A DNA stretch of 64,000 nucleotides from Gammaproteobacteria bacterium (GCA_029862165.1 JAOTXU010000002.1:178556-242555), one strand, 5' to 3'. Positions 19,943 through 30,800 are shown, counted from the stretch's first letter. The notes: a model not told the origin generated them from the letters alone. A program made the numbers and translations.

Positions 19943-20451
19943 ATTTATTTCCACGTCGTCTGCTTGCGCCACTGCTAGTTTTTTCTTTTCTGATCTGCGC
20001 TTGTGGCTTCCAGTTGCGCGGCGCCTCCCTGCTGCCGGAGTCGATGGCGCGCGTGAACTTGCAGGCAGCAGACATGAATAGTGTCATGGTGGATAAGCTC
20101 GAGGCAGAGCTGGCGCGCTCCGGTGTCGAGCTATCATCCGATGCCGCTGCTGCCACCACTGTACTTACGATACTCAGCGACACGGCCGACGAGCGGGTGC
20201 TGTCGGTATCGGCCCTTGGTGAGCCACAGGAGTATGAGCTTTTCCATACGGTTGTATTCACCATGAACACCGCTACCGGCACGGTGCTGGAACCTGTTTC
20301 GGTGACTCTGACACGCGACTATTTTTTCGATGAGCAGGACATCCTCGGCAAGAGTGAAGACGCAGTTTTCTTGCAGGATGCGCTTGCTGAAGACCTTGCC
20401 CGGTTAATCGTGCGGCGTGCAGCGCTGGCATTGCGGGCGCAGGGACGTTAA
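19939..20451 (+). CDS. lptE: LPS-assembly lipoprotein LptE
   Basis: A 170-residue outer-membrane lipoprotein. The signal peptide ends in the lipobox 'LICAC', followed by 'GFQLRG', the characteristic LptE start. LptE plugs the LptD barrel and helps insert lipopolysaccharide into the outer leaflet. Position between leuS and holA is the standard gammaproteobacterial order, though here two small genes separate it from holA. It overlaps leuS by four bases and the next gene by one (TAATG). Confidence 0.93.
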   Translation: MNLFPRRLLAPLLVFSFLICACGFQLRGASLLPESMARVNLQAADMNSVMVDKLEAELARSGVELSSDAAAATTVLTILSDTADERVLSVSALGEPQEYELFHTVVFTMNTATGTVLEPVSVTLTRDYFFDEQDILGKSEDAVFLQDALAEDLARLIVRRAALALRAQGR

Positions 20452-20840
20452 TGACACAACCAGATGTCGATGAAGAACAGCTAAGACGCCGCCTGACACG
20501 TATCGCACGTCTCATGGACAACTCGATACGAATCCCGATTATCGGCCGACGTATCGGTTGGGATGCGGTGATTGGTCTGATTCCCGGTGTCGGCGACGCG
20601 GCAGGAGCGATTATTTCCGGCTACATCGTTGTTGCGGCCATGCGCTTGGGTGCGCCTGCCGGCGTGGTCGCTCGCATGATTGGCAACGTGGGTCTGGAGA
20701 CGCTGATTGGTGCCGTGCCACTGCTGGGCGATGTGTTCGACATGGCGTTTCGCGCCAACCTGAGAAATGTCGCGTTGTTGGAAGAACATCTGGAGTCGAC
20801 TACAGTCACAACGGAAGACAATGATTTCAAGCCAGAATAA
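20451..20840 (+). CDS. DUF4112 family small membrane protein
   Basis: A 129-residue protein with two glycine-rich hydrophobic stretches ('DAVIGLIPGVGDAAGAII' and 'LIGAVPLLGDVFDMAF') that mark the DUF4112 family. The repeated P-x-x-G-D pattern suggests two membrane hairpins. Function is unknown. Its ATG overlaps the lptE stop by one base, so it is translated from the same message. Its place inside the lptE-holA run is not the classical arrangement. Confidence 0.85.
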   Translation: MTQPDVDEEQLRRRLTRIARLMDNSIRIPIIGRRIGWDAVIGLIPGVGDAAGAIISGYIVVAAMRLGAPAGVVARMIGNVGLETLIGAVPLLGDVFDMAFRANLRNVALLEEHLESTTVTTEDNDFKPE

Positions 20841-20873
20841 TCACGGCCGTATTAAGTCTGCTAACATTAACTC

Positions 20874-21134
20874 ATGAGCGAAAAAGAACTTACTGATCTG
20901 CTGCACGAGGTGCATAACGAACTGGAAGACACACAGACAGTGTCTGACAAGGAGCGTCAGCTTCTGGCAGAACTCATGACAGACATTCGCGCCCGTCTGG
21001 GTGACGATAATGACGCTGAACACGGTCTGGGTGATCGCCTTGGCGATGCGGCGGAGCAATTCGCCCAATCTCATCCGACGCTGGCCTTTGCATTGCGCCG
21101 GGTGATGGATGCACTGGCAAAGATGGGGATCTGA
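20874..21134 (+). CDS. DUF4404 family small protein
   Basis: An 86-residue, acidic, largely helical protein starting 'MSEKELTDLLHEVHNELEDT', consistent with DUF4404. The C-terminal part ('LAFALRRVMDALAKMGI') is amphipathic. There is no signal peptide and no catalytic motif. It lies 33 bases after the DUF4112 gene and about 66 bases before holA, so it probably belongs to the same operon. Function is unknown. Confidence 0.75.
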   Translation: MSEKELTDLLHEVHNELEDTQTVSDKERQLLAELMTDIRARLGDDNDAEHGLGDRLGDAAEQFAQSHPTLAFALRRVMDALAKMGI

Positions 21135-21200
21135 GATTTATACGGTGTCAGTATCGCTGATCGGTTATGATGGTTCCCCGATGAATTTACGCCAACGCGC

Positions 21201-22238
21201 ATGAAAATAGGGCCCGAGAAGCTCAAGGCAAACTTGCACAAAGAGCTCGCCCCCATCTACCTGATTGCTGGAGACCAGCCCTTGCTTGTCGCCGAGGCCG
21301 CGGACACGGTGCGTACATTCGCGCGTGAATCGGGTTTTGGTTCACGCGAGTTGCATGTTGTGGAGCGCGGATTCGACTGGCCAGCGCTCGAGGCTGACAC
21401 ACGAAACCTATCGTTGTTTTCAGAGCGTCGATTGATCGAAGTGCGTATTCCCAATGCCAAGCCCGGAGCTGATGGTAGCCGTGCGCTGGTCCGGCTGGCG
21501 GAAGACCCGTCACCGGACATCCTGCTGTTGATTATTACCGCACGTCTGGATGCCAAGACCAGCAGTGCAAAATGGGTCAAGAGTCTCGCGTCCGCCGGAG
21601 CACTCGTGCAGGTTGCCGACATTCCTACAGCACGATTGCCGCAATGGGTGCAACAACGCATGCGCGCACGTGGCCTTGACGGCGGTATAGCTGCTGCACG
21701 CATTATTGCTGAGCGCTGCGAGGGCAATCTGCTTGCGGCCGATCAGGAAATCGAAAAATTATTCCTGATAAACGGAGCAGGAAAGGTGGATGAGACCGCT
21801 GTCATGCAATCTGTTACCGACAGCGCACGGTATGACGTCTTTCAATTGTCGGACGCAGCCCTGGTCGGTGACACGACGCGTGCAATACGAATACTCAACG
21901 GTTTGCTCGCCGAGGGCGTGGCCGCGCCGTTGATATTGTGGTCGCTGGACCGGGAGTTACGCAGCCTCGCAAAACTGTCATGGCTCATTGAGCATGGTGC
22001 AAGCACCAATGATGCGATGGCGCGCGCACGAGTTTGGAGTAGCCGCCGCGCACTGGTGCGACGAGCGCTGGATCGGCATCCTGAGCCAGGTGCGTTCGGC
22101 GCATTGCTCGCCGGTGCGGCACGCGCCGATCGTATTGCCAAGGGCGTTGAATTCGGCGATGCCGTTGCAGAGCTCACCAGCCTGGTCAGTGGCCTGGCGG
22201 GCGCCGGGTTACCAAAACCACTCCCGGACGTCGCCTGA
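21201..22238 (+). CDS. holA: DNA polymerase III delta subunit
   Basis: A 345-residue clamp-loader subunit. The N-terminal AAA+-like domain begins 'LAPIYLIAGDQPLLVAEAADTVR', the usual HolA 'YLLxGDExLL' pattern, and the helical collar domain forms the C-terminal third. It opens the beta clamp as part of the gamma/tau complex. It sits in the standard place before nadD, whose ATG begins one base after the holA stop. Confidence 0.95.
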   Translation: MKIGPEKLKANLHKELAPIYLIAGDQPLLVAEAADTVRTFARESGFGSRELHVVERGFDWPALEADTRNLSLFSERRLIEVRIPNAKPGADGSRALVRLAEDPSPDILLLIITARLDAKTSSAKWVKSLASAGALVQVADIPTARLPQWVQQRMRARGLDGGIAAARIIAERCEGNLLAADQEIEKLFLINGAGKVDETAVMQSVTDSARYDVFQLSDAALVGDTTRAIRILNGLLAEGVAAPLILWSLDRELRSLAKLSWLIEHGASTNDAMARARVWSSRRALVRRALDRHPEPGAFGALLAGAARADRIAKGVEFGDAVAELTSLVSGLAGAGLPKPLPDVA

Positions 22239-22239
22239 T

Positions 22240-22893
22240 ATGGGTCCGATAGGTGTTTTTGGCGGAACTTTTGACCCCATCCATTACGGACATCTGCGTA
22301 CTGCGCACGAATTGCATCGGGCATTGCGACTGTCGGAAGTTCGTTTCCTGCCGTGTGGTTTGCCACCGCATCGGGAGCCGGCCGTGGCCAGCGGCGAACA
22401 GCGTCTTGCAATGGTGCGTGCTGCAACTGCGGGTGAACCAGAATTCATAGCCGATGATCGCGAGCTGCGTCGTGATGGGCCGTCCTATTCAGTTGATACC
22501 TTGCTTGCGTTGCGTGCGGAATATCCACATCGGTCGCTTTGTCTGATGGTGGGTATGGATGCATATCTTGGTTTGCCCAAGTGGTACCAGTGGAGACAAT
22601 TGCTGCAACTTGCGCATCTGGTTGTGGCACACCGGCCTGGGTGGGTCGCACCGGACACCGGTCCGCTTGGCGAGTTGCTTGCTGATCGGGGAACAAAGGA
22701 AATAATCCGCCTGCACGATGCGCGTGCCGGCCGTATATTTATTCATGCTGTTACGCAATTGGAGATTTCCTCGTCTGCGCTTAGGGACATGATTGCGCAA
22801 GGGGACGATCCGCGGTATTTGGTGCCTGACGCCGCTCGCGAGGTCATCATGGAAACCGGTTGCTACACAGGTGCGGAACAAGAGTCAGTATGA
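22240..22893 (+). CDS. nadD: Nicotinate-nucleotide adenylyltransferase
   Basis: A protein of 217 residues that joins ATP to nicotinate mononucleotide in NAD synthesis. The nucleotidyltransferase signature is '[15 protein letters not shown]', with '[11 protein letters not shown]' and a C-terminal '[10 protein letters not shown]' equivalent to the ISSTxIR motif. The ORF-track start 84 codons upstream lies within holA and is rejected; ATG 22240 gives the expected length. It overlaps rsfS by four bases (ATGA). Confidence 0.96.
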   Translation: MGPIGVFGGTFDPIHYGHLRTAHELHRALRLSEVRFLPCGLPPHREPAVASGEQRLAMVRAATAGEPEFIADDRELRRDGPSYSVDTLLALRAEYPHRSLCLMVGMDAYLGLPKWYQWRQLLQLAHLVVAHRPGWVAPDTGPLGELLADRGTKEIIRLHDARAGRIFIHAVTQLEISSSALRDMIAQGDDPRYLVPDAAREVIMETGCYTGAEQESV

Positions 22894-23252
22894 CCCAAGA
22901 TCTCCAACTACAATCCCTTGTCACTGAAGCCCTGGAAGATCTGAAGGCCGTCGACATTACAACACTCGACGTGCACAAACTGACGACGATCACTGACACG
23001 ATGATAATCGCCAGCGGCACTTCGGATCGACACGTGCGTGCTCTGGCCGAACATGTGGCCGAAGTTGCCAAAGCAAATGATCATGCCCCTCTGGGCATCG
23101 AAGGTGGCAACGAGGGCGAGTGGGTGTTGGTAGATCTCGGTGACGTGGTCGTGCACGTAATGCTGCCGCGAGTACGTGATTTCTACAATCTCGAGAAACT
23201 CTGGGGGACCGGAGCCTACCTCAGCCGACGCGACGCTTCTTCTGCGGACTAG
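22890..23252 (+). CDS. rsfS: Ribosomal silencing factor RsfS
   Basis: A 120-residue Iojap/RsfS protein that binds ribosomal protein L14 and blocks subunit joining when nutrients are low. The family signatures '[21 protein letters not shown]' (start of the conserved core) and '[20 protein letters not shown]' are both present. The track start at 22860 adds ten unlikely residues; ATG 22890 overlaps the nadD stop and is preferred. It is followed 12 bases later by rlmH. Confidence 0.96.
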   Translation: MTQDLQLQSLVTEALEDLKAVDITTLDVHKLTTITDTMIIASGTSDRHVRALAEHVAEVAKANDHAPLGIEGGNEGEWVLVDLGDVVVHVMLPRVRDFYNLEKLWGTGAYLSRRDASSAD

Positions 23253-23264
23253 CCCGGCATATCG

Positions 23265-23735
23265 ATGCGGCTGCGCATAATCGCCGTTGGTACCCGCATG
23301 CCAGCTTGGGTATCACAGGGCTGGCAACAATATGCAGCACGCATGCCCGAAATCTGCAAGCTCGAGTTACTGGAAATACCTTTGACACACCGGGGACGCG
23401 GCGTCAGCGACAAGAAAGCCAGAGACACGGAGGGTGATAAGGTTTTGCGCGCCATTGGCGCGGATCATCACGTCATAGCATTGGACGTGCCAGGCCGGTT
23501 GCTGAGTACAGAGCAGCTCGCCGGAAAGCTTGCAACCTGGCGGCAGGATGGTCGCGATGTGGATTTCCTGATCGGTGGCCCGGACGGCCTGGCCCCTGCG
23601 GTGCTCGAACGTGCCAGCGATCATTGGTCGCTGTCACCGCTGACTTTACCGCACGGACTGACCCGCATAGTGGTGGCCGAGCAACTCTACCGCGCCTGGA
23701 CTATTGCTCAGGGGCATCCCTATCACCGTTCATAG
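23265..23735 (+). CDS. rlmH: 23S rRNA pseudouridine-1915 N3-methyltransferase
   Basis: A 156-residue SPOUT methyltransferase that modifies pseudouridine 1915 in helix 69 of 23S rRNA. The family start 'MRLRIIAVGTRMPAWV' and the knotted SAM site 'FLIGGPDGL' followed by 'SLSPLTLPHGLTRIVVAEQLYRA' (abridged) are clear. The length is typical. It closes the leuS-to-rlmH run; the penicillin-binding protein genes that commonly follow are replaced here by an antiporter gene. Confidence 0.97.
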   Translation: MRLRIIAVGTRMPAWVSQGWQQYAARMPEICKLELLEIPLTHRGRGVSDKKARDTEGDKVLRAIGADHHVIALDVPGRLLSTEQLAGKLATWRQDGRDVDFLIGGPDGLAPAVLERASDHWSLSPLTLPHGLTRIVVAEQLYRAWTIAQGHPYHRS

Positions 23736-23791
23736 TCTGCATCTGCGTTGGAACGGGCTTTCCTGTTAAGGTGATCGTCGTGGGGGAGACA

Positions 23792-25666
23792 ATGCGAACA
23801 ACGCTGTATGCAGCGCTATTGGTAGCACTAATGCTACCGGTAGCTCGCGGTCAGGCTGCCGAAATAACCCCACCGTCAGTGCTTTTGCGTGGCGTCCCGA
23901 TGACGGTTGTCACCCGCGTGGATGCCGCAGGAAACTATGTACTCGAGCTAGACGGTAAAGGCTATAACGCCACAGCCGGCGATGCCGGTGAGTTGTCATT
24001 TGCTGATGTATTAGCTGCTAATACCGGCAAAGTCGAACTGCGATTATTGCGTGACACCGTTGAAGTTGCCCGAGCCGAGAGCCGCGTTATCGTCGGCTGG
24101 CTGGCAATCGTACCGCCATTTCTAGCGATTGCTGTGGCACTGATTTTTCGCAGTGTCATCCCGGCACTTTTTCTGGGCGCCTGGATTGGTGTTTTTGCAG
24201 CGATCGGGTTCTCGCCGGGGAATCTGTGGCGGAGTCTTTTGATTGTGTTTCAAACGCACGTCAAAGACGCTGTTGCAAACGCCGATCACGCCGCGATCAT
24301 GCTGTTCACCTTCATGATCGGTGGCATGGTCGGCATCGTGTCACGCAATGGCGGTATGCAGGGTGTTGTCAATCACGTGGTCAAGTGGGCAAATACGCCG
24401 CGACGTGGCCAAGTTGCCACAGCGGTGATGGGTGTGGCCATATTCTTTGACGATTATGCAAACACGCTGGTAGTCGGTAACACGATGCGGCGGGTAAGTG
24501 ACGCGCTGAAAATCTCACGCGAGAAGTTGGCGTTCATTGTTGATGCAACTGCAGCGCCGATATCGTGCATCGCGATGGTGACCACCTGGGTTGGTTACGA
24601 AGTGGGCTTGATCGATGCCGCGGTCGGTCAGATAGACGGTTATAGCGAATCCGCGTACCTCATCTATCTGCGGTCCATAGGCTACAGTTTCTATCCTCTC
24701 CTGATGCTGATGTTCGTTTTTCTCGTAGCCATGGGTGGACGCGATTTTGGCGCCATGCACCGGGCGGAACGTCGGGCCAGAACCACCGGTCAGTTGAGCG
24801 AACCCGGATCGGAGGTTTCACAGAGCGATCACGAAGGCGAGGAAATAGAGCCATTGCCCGGCAAGCCACAGCGGGCGATTAACGCTTTCTTACCGGTGCT
24901 GACTTTGATAGCGGGTGTCCTGACTGGATTGCTCGTGACAGGTGAAGGCGACAGTTTGCAGGAAATCATCGGCAGTGCAGACTCGTACAAGGCGCTGATG
25001 TGGGCATCGTTAAGTGCGGTACTGGTTGCGGGAGTCATGACCCTGGCGCAACGCATTCTTACTGTTGAGCAGACAGTGCAGGCATGGTATGCCGGCGTGA
25101 AACTGATGTTGTTCGCGATGATTGTTCTGGTGTTGGCCTGGACGCTGAGTTCAATCACTGAAGTGCTGCATACTGCTGACTACCTGGTGTCCTTGCTCGG
25201 CGATTTTCTGCCACCGGCGGTTTTGCCGGTTGTAGTCTTCGTGCTTGCCGCGCTGACTGCATTCGCGACCGGCACCAGTTGGGGAACGATGGGGATCCTA
25301 TTACCCATCGTAGTTCCGTTGGCGTGGGCAATATTGTCAGCGAACGACATGACCGGTCCGGGTGACTTACACATTTTATATTCCTCCGTCGCATGTGTTC
25401 TAACCGGTGCGGTCTGGGGCGATCACTGTTCGCCCATTTCCGATACAACCATTCTGTCTTCTATGGCCTCGGGTTGTAATCACATGGACCATGTCCGAAC
25501 GCAGCTGCCGTATGCGCTACTTGTTGGTTTGGCGGCCATTTTTCTGGGCGCGCTGCCGGCAGGATTTGGTGTTCCCTGGTGGCTCGCGCTGCTCGTCGCA
25601 GCGGGCGGGGTAGTGGCCATACACCGGTTCCTGAGTGCCCCTAGCGACCCGGAAGGGCCAGCCTAA
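23792..25666 (+). CDS. NhaC-family Na+/H+ antiporter with an N-terminal periplasmic domain
   Basis: A protein of about 624 residues. A signal peptide ('LYAALLVALMLPVARGQAAE') is followed by about 80 residues of beta-rich, Ig-like sequence before the first membrane helix ('IVPPFLAIAVALIF'). The core has about eleven membrane spans with family features such as 'FFDDYANTLVVGNTMRR', 'ATGTSWGTMGILLPIVVPLA' and 'GDHCSPISDTTILSSM'. It would exchange sodium for protons at the inner membrane; the substrate could be different. The track start lies inside rlmH; ATG 23792, after a 'ggggga' ribosome-binding site, is chosen. Confidence 0.85.
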   Translation: MRTTLYAALLVALMLPVARGQAAEITPPSVLLRGVPMTVVTRVDAAGNYVLELDGKGYNATAGDAGELSFADVLAANTGKVELRLLRDTVEVARAESRVIVGWLAIVPPFLAIAVALIFRSVIPALFLGAWIGVFAAIGFSPGNLWRSLLIVFQTHVKDAVANADHAAIMLFTFMIGGMVGIVSRNGGMQGVVNHVVKWANTPRRGQVATAVMGVAIFFDDYANTLVVGNTMRRVSDALKISREKLAFIVDATAAPISCIAMVTTWVGYEVGLIDAAVGQIDGYSESAYLIYLRSIGYSFYPLLMLMFVFLVAMGGRDFGAMHRAERRARTTGQLSEPGSEVSQSDHEGEEIEPLPGKPQRAINAFLPVLTLIAGVLTGLLVTGEGDSLQEIIGSADSYKALMWASLSAVLVAGVMTLAQRILTVEQTVQAWYAGVKLMLFAMIVLVLAWTLSSITEVLHTADYLVSLLGDFLPPAVLPVVVFVLAALTAFATGTSWGTMGILLPIVVPLAWAILSANDMTGPGDLHILYSSVACVLTGAVWGDHCSPISDTTILSSMASGCNHMDHVRTQLPYALLVGLAAIFLGALPAGFGVPWWLALLVAAGGVVAIHRFLSAPSDPEGPA

Positions 25667-25761
25667 AGCCCTGTTGGGCATGAGAAAATCCGGCCATTGT
25701 CTGCTGGGACGGCGGTCCTTGCATCGTCCCGGGCGAAGATAGAAACTAGGTGGTTCGCATT

Positions 25762-26352
25762 ATGAATCAACGATTTATCTATCTGGCTTCGGGATCTCCG
25801 CGACGCAGGGCGCTGCTAGAACAGATCGGCGTCCGCTTTCGGGTCAATCCGGTTGATATTGACGAAAGCCGTATCGGTGATGAGCCGCCGGTTGACTACG
25901 TATTGCGGCTGGCCAAAGAGAAAGCGGCGGCGGCTACTGATTTATTGCGTGATGATAATGCGGTCTTAGGTGCGGACACTACGGTCGTGGTCGGCGGCGA
26001 CGTTTTGGGTAAGCCGCGTGATCGCGAAGAAGGTCTGGCCATGCTGTCACGGCTGTCGGCTGCAGAGCATAAAGTGCTTACAGCGGTATGTGTCCTTCAT
26101 AATGATCAGGCCCACACCGAACTCAGTTCTACCCGAGTTGTGTTTCGTAAGCTGGATCGAATGGAAGTAGAGCGCTACTGGGCGACCGGCGAGCCCAATG
26201 ACAAGGCAGGCGCATATTCCATTCAGGGGCGCGGTGCCGTTTTTATTGAACACATCGAGGGCAGCTATTCCGGCGTCATGGGCTTGCCTCTATTCGAGAC
26301 GGCGCGGTTGTTGCAAAAGTGCGGCATAGAAATCATGCGGCAGGCCGTTTAA
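25762..26352 (+). CDS. maf: Maf-family nucleoside triphosphate pyrophosphatase
   Basis: A protein of 196 residues starting 'MNQRFIYLASGSPRRRALLEQ', with 'GADTTVVVGGDVLGKPRD' and 'GAYSIQGRGAVFIEHIEGSY', the signatures of Maf house-cleaning pyrophosphatases, probably of the YhdE (dTTP/UTP) type. It removes non-canonical nucleotides. The track start at GTG 25750 adds four residues; ATG 25762 fits the family and has 'aggtgg' upstream. It precedes rng directly, the usual order. Confidence 0.93.
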   Translation: MNQRFIYLASGSPRRRALLEQIGVRFRVNPVDIDESRIGDEPPVDYVLRLAKEKAAAATDLLRDDNAVLGADTTVVVGGDVLGKPRDREEGLAMLSRLSAAEHKVLTAVCVLHNDQAHTELSSTRVVFRKLDRMEVERYWATGEPNDKAGAYSIQGRGAVFIEHIEGSYSGVMGLPLFETARLLQKCGIEIMRQAV

Positions 26353-27822
26353 GTGCGCGAAGAACTGCTGATCAATGTAACGCCAAGAGAGGTGCGCGCT
26401 GCGCTTCTGGATAACGGCGTGTTGCAAGAAATCTATATAGAGCGCGCTTCCCGTCGCGGCTTGGTCGGAAACGTTTACAAGGGACGAGTATCACGCGTGC
26501 TGCCAGGCATGCAGGCGGCATTCATCGACATCGGTCGCGAACGCACAGCCTTTCTGCACGCATCCGACATAGCGCGACCAGAATTGGAAGAAGAAGGATT
26601 GGCACCGCCAGCGACTAAGAGCATTAATGAATTGGTGCACGAGGGTGGTGAGATTATCGTGCAGGTACTGAAGGATCCGCTGGGAACCAAAGGCGCTCGA
26701 CTAACCACACATATCACGTTGCCGTCGAGATTCCTGGTCTTTATGCCCAAGGGTAATGGAATAGGGGTTTCGACCCGAATTGACGACGAAGTCGAGCGCG
26801 AAAGACTACGCGAATTCGCCGATTCATTTGTGTCGGAAGATCAGGAGGGGGGCTTTATTGTCCGGACTGCTGCCGAAGGCATTAGCATGGAAGCAATGCG
26901 TGCCGACATGTTGTATTTGCAAAAGTTGTGGGACCTAGTGCAGAGCAAAGCCCGTGTCGCGAAGCCATGCGAGTTGGTGTTTGAGGATTTGCCGCTGGAA
27001 TCACGCATCGTGAGAGACCTGCTCGGTGCGGATATGGAACGGATCAGAGTGGACAACGAAGAGTCGTTTAGGCGATTAAGGCAATTCGCCGAAACCTTCA
27101 GGCTCGATGTTGCACAGATGATTGAGCATTACACGGCTAACCGACCCATTTTTGATGTTTACGGAATAGACGACGAGATTCAACGTGCACTTGAACGGCG
27201 AGTGCCATTGAAATCGGGAGGAAGCCTGATATTCGATCAGACAGAGGCGCTGACAACAATCGACGTCAATACCGGTGCATATGTTGGGCATCGAAATCTG
27301 GAAGAAACCATTTTCAGGACCAACCTTGAGGCGGCGCAGGCTATCGCCCGTCAACTACGGTTACGCAATCTCGGTGGCATCATCATCATCGACTTTATTG
27401 ACATGACCAACGCAGAGCACCGAGCGCAGATTTTGCAGTCGTTGGAAAAGAATCTCCTCGCTGATAACGCGCGCACACACATTAGTGAGGTGTCCGCATT
27501 GGGTCTAATTGAGATGACGCGTAAGCGTACCCGCGAGAGTTTGGAGCATGTGCTCTGTCAGCCGTGTCCGACATGTGAGGGCAGAGCATCTATCAAGACT
27601 GCCGAAACTGTTTGTTACGAGATCTATAGGGAGGTACTGCGACAATCACGGCAATTCGACTGTAAGGAAATGATGGTCCTGGCACACCAGGATGTTATCG
27701 AGCTTTTGGTTGATGAAGAGTCCGATCTCATCGCTGGGCTCGAGACCATAACCGGAAATCCCATAAGACTGCAGACGGAAACGCTCTACAGCCTTGAACA
27801 ACATGACGTCGTATTAATGTGA
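26353..27822 (+). CDS. rng: Ribonuclease G
   Basis: A 489-residue Rne/Rng endoribonuclease starting at GTG immediately after the maf stop. The N-terminal S1 domain includes 'GNVYKGRVSRVLPGMQAAFIDIG' type sequence; the catalytic DNase I-like region carries 'TTIDVNTGAYVG' and 'GGIIIIDFIDM' with the metal-binding aspartates. The zinc-link is 'CQPCPTC'. It lacks the long C-terminal degradosome scaffold of RNase E. It matures the 5' end of 16S rRNA and decays mRNAs. Confidence 0.96.
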   Translation: MREELLINVTPREVRAALLDNGVLQEIYIERASRRGLVGNVYKGRVSRVLPGMQAAFIDIGRERTAFLHASDIARPELEEEGLAPPATKSINELVHEGGEIIVQVLKDPLGTKGARLTTHITLPSRFLVFMPKGNGIGVSTRIDDEVERERLREFADSFVSEDQEGGFIVRTAAEGISMEAMRADMLYLQKLWDLVQSKARVAKPCELVFEDLPLESRIVRDLLGADMERIRVDNEESFRRLRQFAETFRLDVAQMIEHYTANRPIFDVYGIDDEIQRALERRVPLKSGGSLIFDQTEALTTIDVNTGAYVGHRNLEETIFRTNLEAAQAIARQLRLRNLGGIIIIDFIDMTNAEHRAQILQSLEKNLLADNARTHISEVSALGLIEMTRKRTRESLEHVLCQPCPTCEGRASIKTAETVCYEIYREVLRQSRQFDCKEMMVLAHQDVIELLVDEESDLIAGLETITGNPIRLQTETLYSLEQHDVVLM

Positions 27823-27870
27823 ATGCCCGCTGAACGCACCTACTGCGCTCAATGTGGTCAGATTAACTGA

Positions 27871-30800
27871 ATGTTAAGAACCCTCTGGAAATGGCTGGCT
27901 GCAAGCTTCTCAGTGATCGTGATTCTGCTGGCGATCGGTATCGGCTTGTTTCGGCTGCTGCTACCGTTGGTTCCGCAATACCACGAACGAATCGAGGCAT
28001 TTGCCAGCGAGGCCGCGGGCACACCGGTACGTATTGAAGGTATTGACGCAAGATGGGGTTTCGCCGGCCCCGAGCTGCGTTTTCGTAATGCGCAATTGCT
28101 TACAACAGATGGCAATAACGCGCTATTGAGCGCTGATACCGGTAGCGTCATAGTGGATTTGGGGGCATTGCTGCGCAAACGCGAACTTCGTGCCGGGCAG
28201 ATATTGCTCGGTGGTTTGAAACTGGACGTCATACGTGATGCCGACGGTGCATGGCAAGTTGGTGGCCTGCAGGAAGGTAGTGGATCGCGCCCGGAGCGTC
28301 TCGCCATCGGTTTACGTCAAGCCCAGGTTATTTTCCGCGATGAAGCCAGCAACGTTGGTCCATGGGTTTTTGACGATGTTGATATAAATGTGGAGTTGCA
28401 GAACCGGCATTTTCGCATCGATGGCGTAATGCAGCTTCCGCCGGAACTTGGTGGCGAGATCGAGGCCTCGCTAGAAGCGAACGGCGATCTGGACTCGCCG
28501 GATACCCTGCAGTGGCAAGCCTACGTGCACGGTGCTGACATTGCGCTCGCCGGTTGGGTTGGACTGTTGCCGCAAGACAAAACAACGCCGGTTGGTGGTA
28601 ACGGTAATGTCACCGGCTGGCTGGCAATGGACGGCGGTAAACTGCAGCAAGCCAACGTGCAGCTCGACCTGCAAGACGTTGTGCTGGCACGAAGCCGCGA
28701 AACTATGCGATTGCTGGACGTGGTTAAGGGACGTATCGAGTTTGATCGAATCGATGCGGGTTGGCAGGTATCGGGTCGCGACATCACACTACTGAGTGAT
28801 GGCGAGGCTTGGCCGGCCGCTACTTTCGGGATAGAGCAGGTCGGTGGTGCTGGTGAAGACGGCTTGTTGTATGCCGACTTTGATTACCTGCGTCTGCAGG
28901 ATGTTGCGCCGCTGACAGATTGGGTGCCTCACGAAAAAATTCGTTCCCTGCTTGGCCAGCTGAAGCCTCGGGGTGTAGTCGAAGATCTTTCCTTCAGATT
29001 GACGCGCGACCAGGGGGAAGTGGACAGTTATTCACTGCGAACCCGTTTTTCAGATCTGGGCATAAATGCCACGGATAAGCTCCCGGGATTTGACACCGTT
29101 CGCGGCGATCTGCGTATGGATGCCCATGGAGGCAGGTTGCAGCTCGATCCGTCAAAAGTGGTGATTGATCTGCCCGATATCATGGGTAAGCCAGTTACGG
29201 CAGAGCGTGTCAACGGTGTGATCGTGTGGCGCCAATATGCCGGTGGCTTGCGTATCGTGAGCGACAATGTCGATATCGATCATGCCAACTTTCACTCCAG
29301 TACCAGTGCTGAGATTACGCTTCCCGATGAGGGCGCGCCGTCACTGGATTTGCATACTGATCTGATAGACATTGACATCGCGGGGTTGCCTGACCTGATC
29401 CCGGAACCGATATTAAAACCTGATCTGATTAACTGGCTGAGGCAGGCCCTGGTTGGCGGCACGGTGCCTACTGCGACGATTGACTGGGTGGGTGACGTTG
29501 ACAAGTTCCCGTTTGACGACGGCTCTGGTGAATTTCGGGTCGAGGCTGATCTGCAGGATACGCAACTTGCCTACGCAAAAAACTGGCCTGTCGCTCGTGA
29601 AATGAGCGGCACACTGACCTTTCGTAATTCCGCATTAGTCGCCGGTATTAGCGGCGCCGAGTTGTCGGGCAATCGGGTTTCCAGTGCCAGCGTTTCCATC
29701 GCAGACCTGCGCAAGAGCGTCCTAAAGCTGAGTATTTCCGCGGATGGCATGCTGGACAAACTGCATGGCTTTCTCAAGGCGACTCCAGTCGTTGAAGGCG
29801 AAGATGATCCATTTGCACAGGTCGACCTTAGCGGGGTTGGCACAACGGAAGTTCATCTGACCCTGCCGCTGAAAAAAATGATTGAGCGCGATGTGAGGGT
29901 TACAGTGTCAACTGAGTCTGGGGAAGTCGCTTTGCATGGACTAAAGCACCGACTGGAGCATGTTGAGGGAACGTTGAATTTTCACAATGGTGATTTCTTT
30001 GCCGATGGCGTGACCGCGTTGGCGCTTGGCGCCCCAGTCGTTATTGATGTCGCGCCCGAAAGCTTAAGTACCGACGCGGGTCCCCGACGGGCATCGGTAG
30101 CGACAGCGCGTGGCCAGATTTCCGATCAGGAACTTGCGCGTTTGCATCAATCGCTTGCCACTGCGATGGCTGGCAGTGCTGCGTATACCGCAACAGTAAC
30201 GTTTCCCGAGAAAGCTGCCGCCACTCCAGTGTCAGTCAAGGTAGTGACTGACCTGGCTGGAATGGCGCTGACTCTGCCGGAACCACTGGACAAACCCGCC
30301 GCGACGCCAAGAGATTTTGAGCTCACATTGTCTTTGCCCAAGGGAAGCGTCCAAACCGATGCCATTCTTTCCGGCGTCGCAAACGCACGTATCAACTGGT
30401 TGCGAGATGGCGACACGCCGTGGGTGCTGGACCGTGGTGGTATTCACTTTGGTGCCAGGCCAGCAAATCTGCCACAGGAACGCGGATTAGTGCTAAGCGG
30501 CGCGCCGCAGCGGCTGCACGCGGGCGGATGGATAGCGCTCGATCATGGCGAAGACTCTGGCGAAGGTAGCCACCTTGCCGCCGCCCGTCTCGAGGTGGGG
30601 CAACTCGATGTCTATGGCCAGGTGCTTGACGATGCAGTACTCACTATTGATCGCAGCGAACGCGAGTGGCTCGTGCAAATAGATAGCCCCAAAGCGTCGG
30701 GAGCGTTGTTTGTGCCGCTCGCCGGCGCGGGTCCGATTATCGCCAATATGGAACGCATGTATGTTGATACCGATAGCCGTGTTGGCACGGGCGACGGTGT

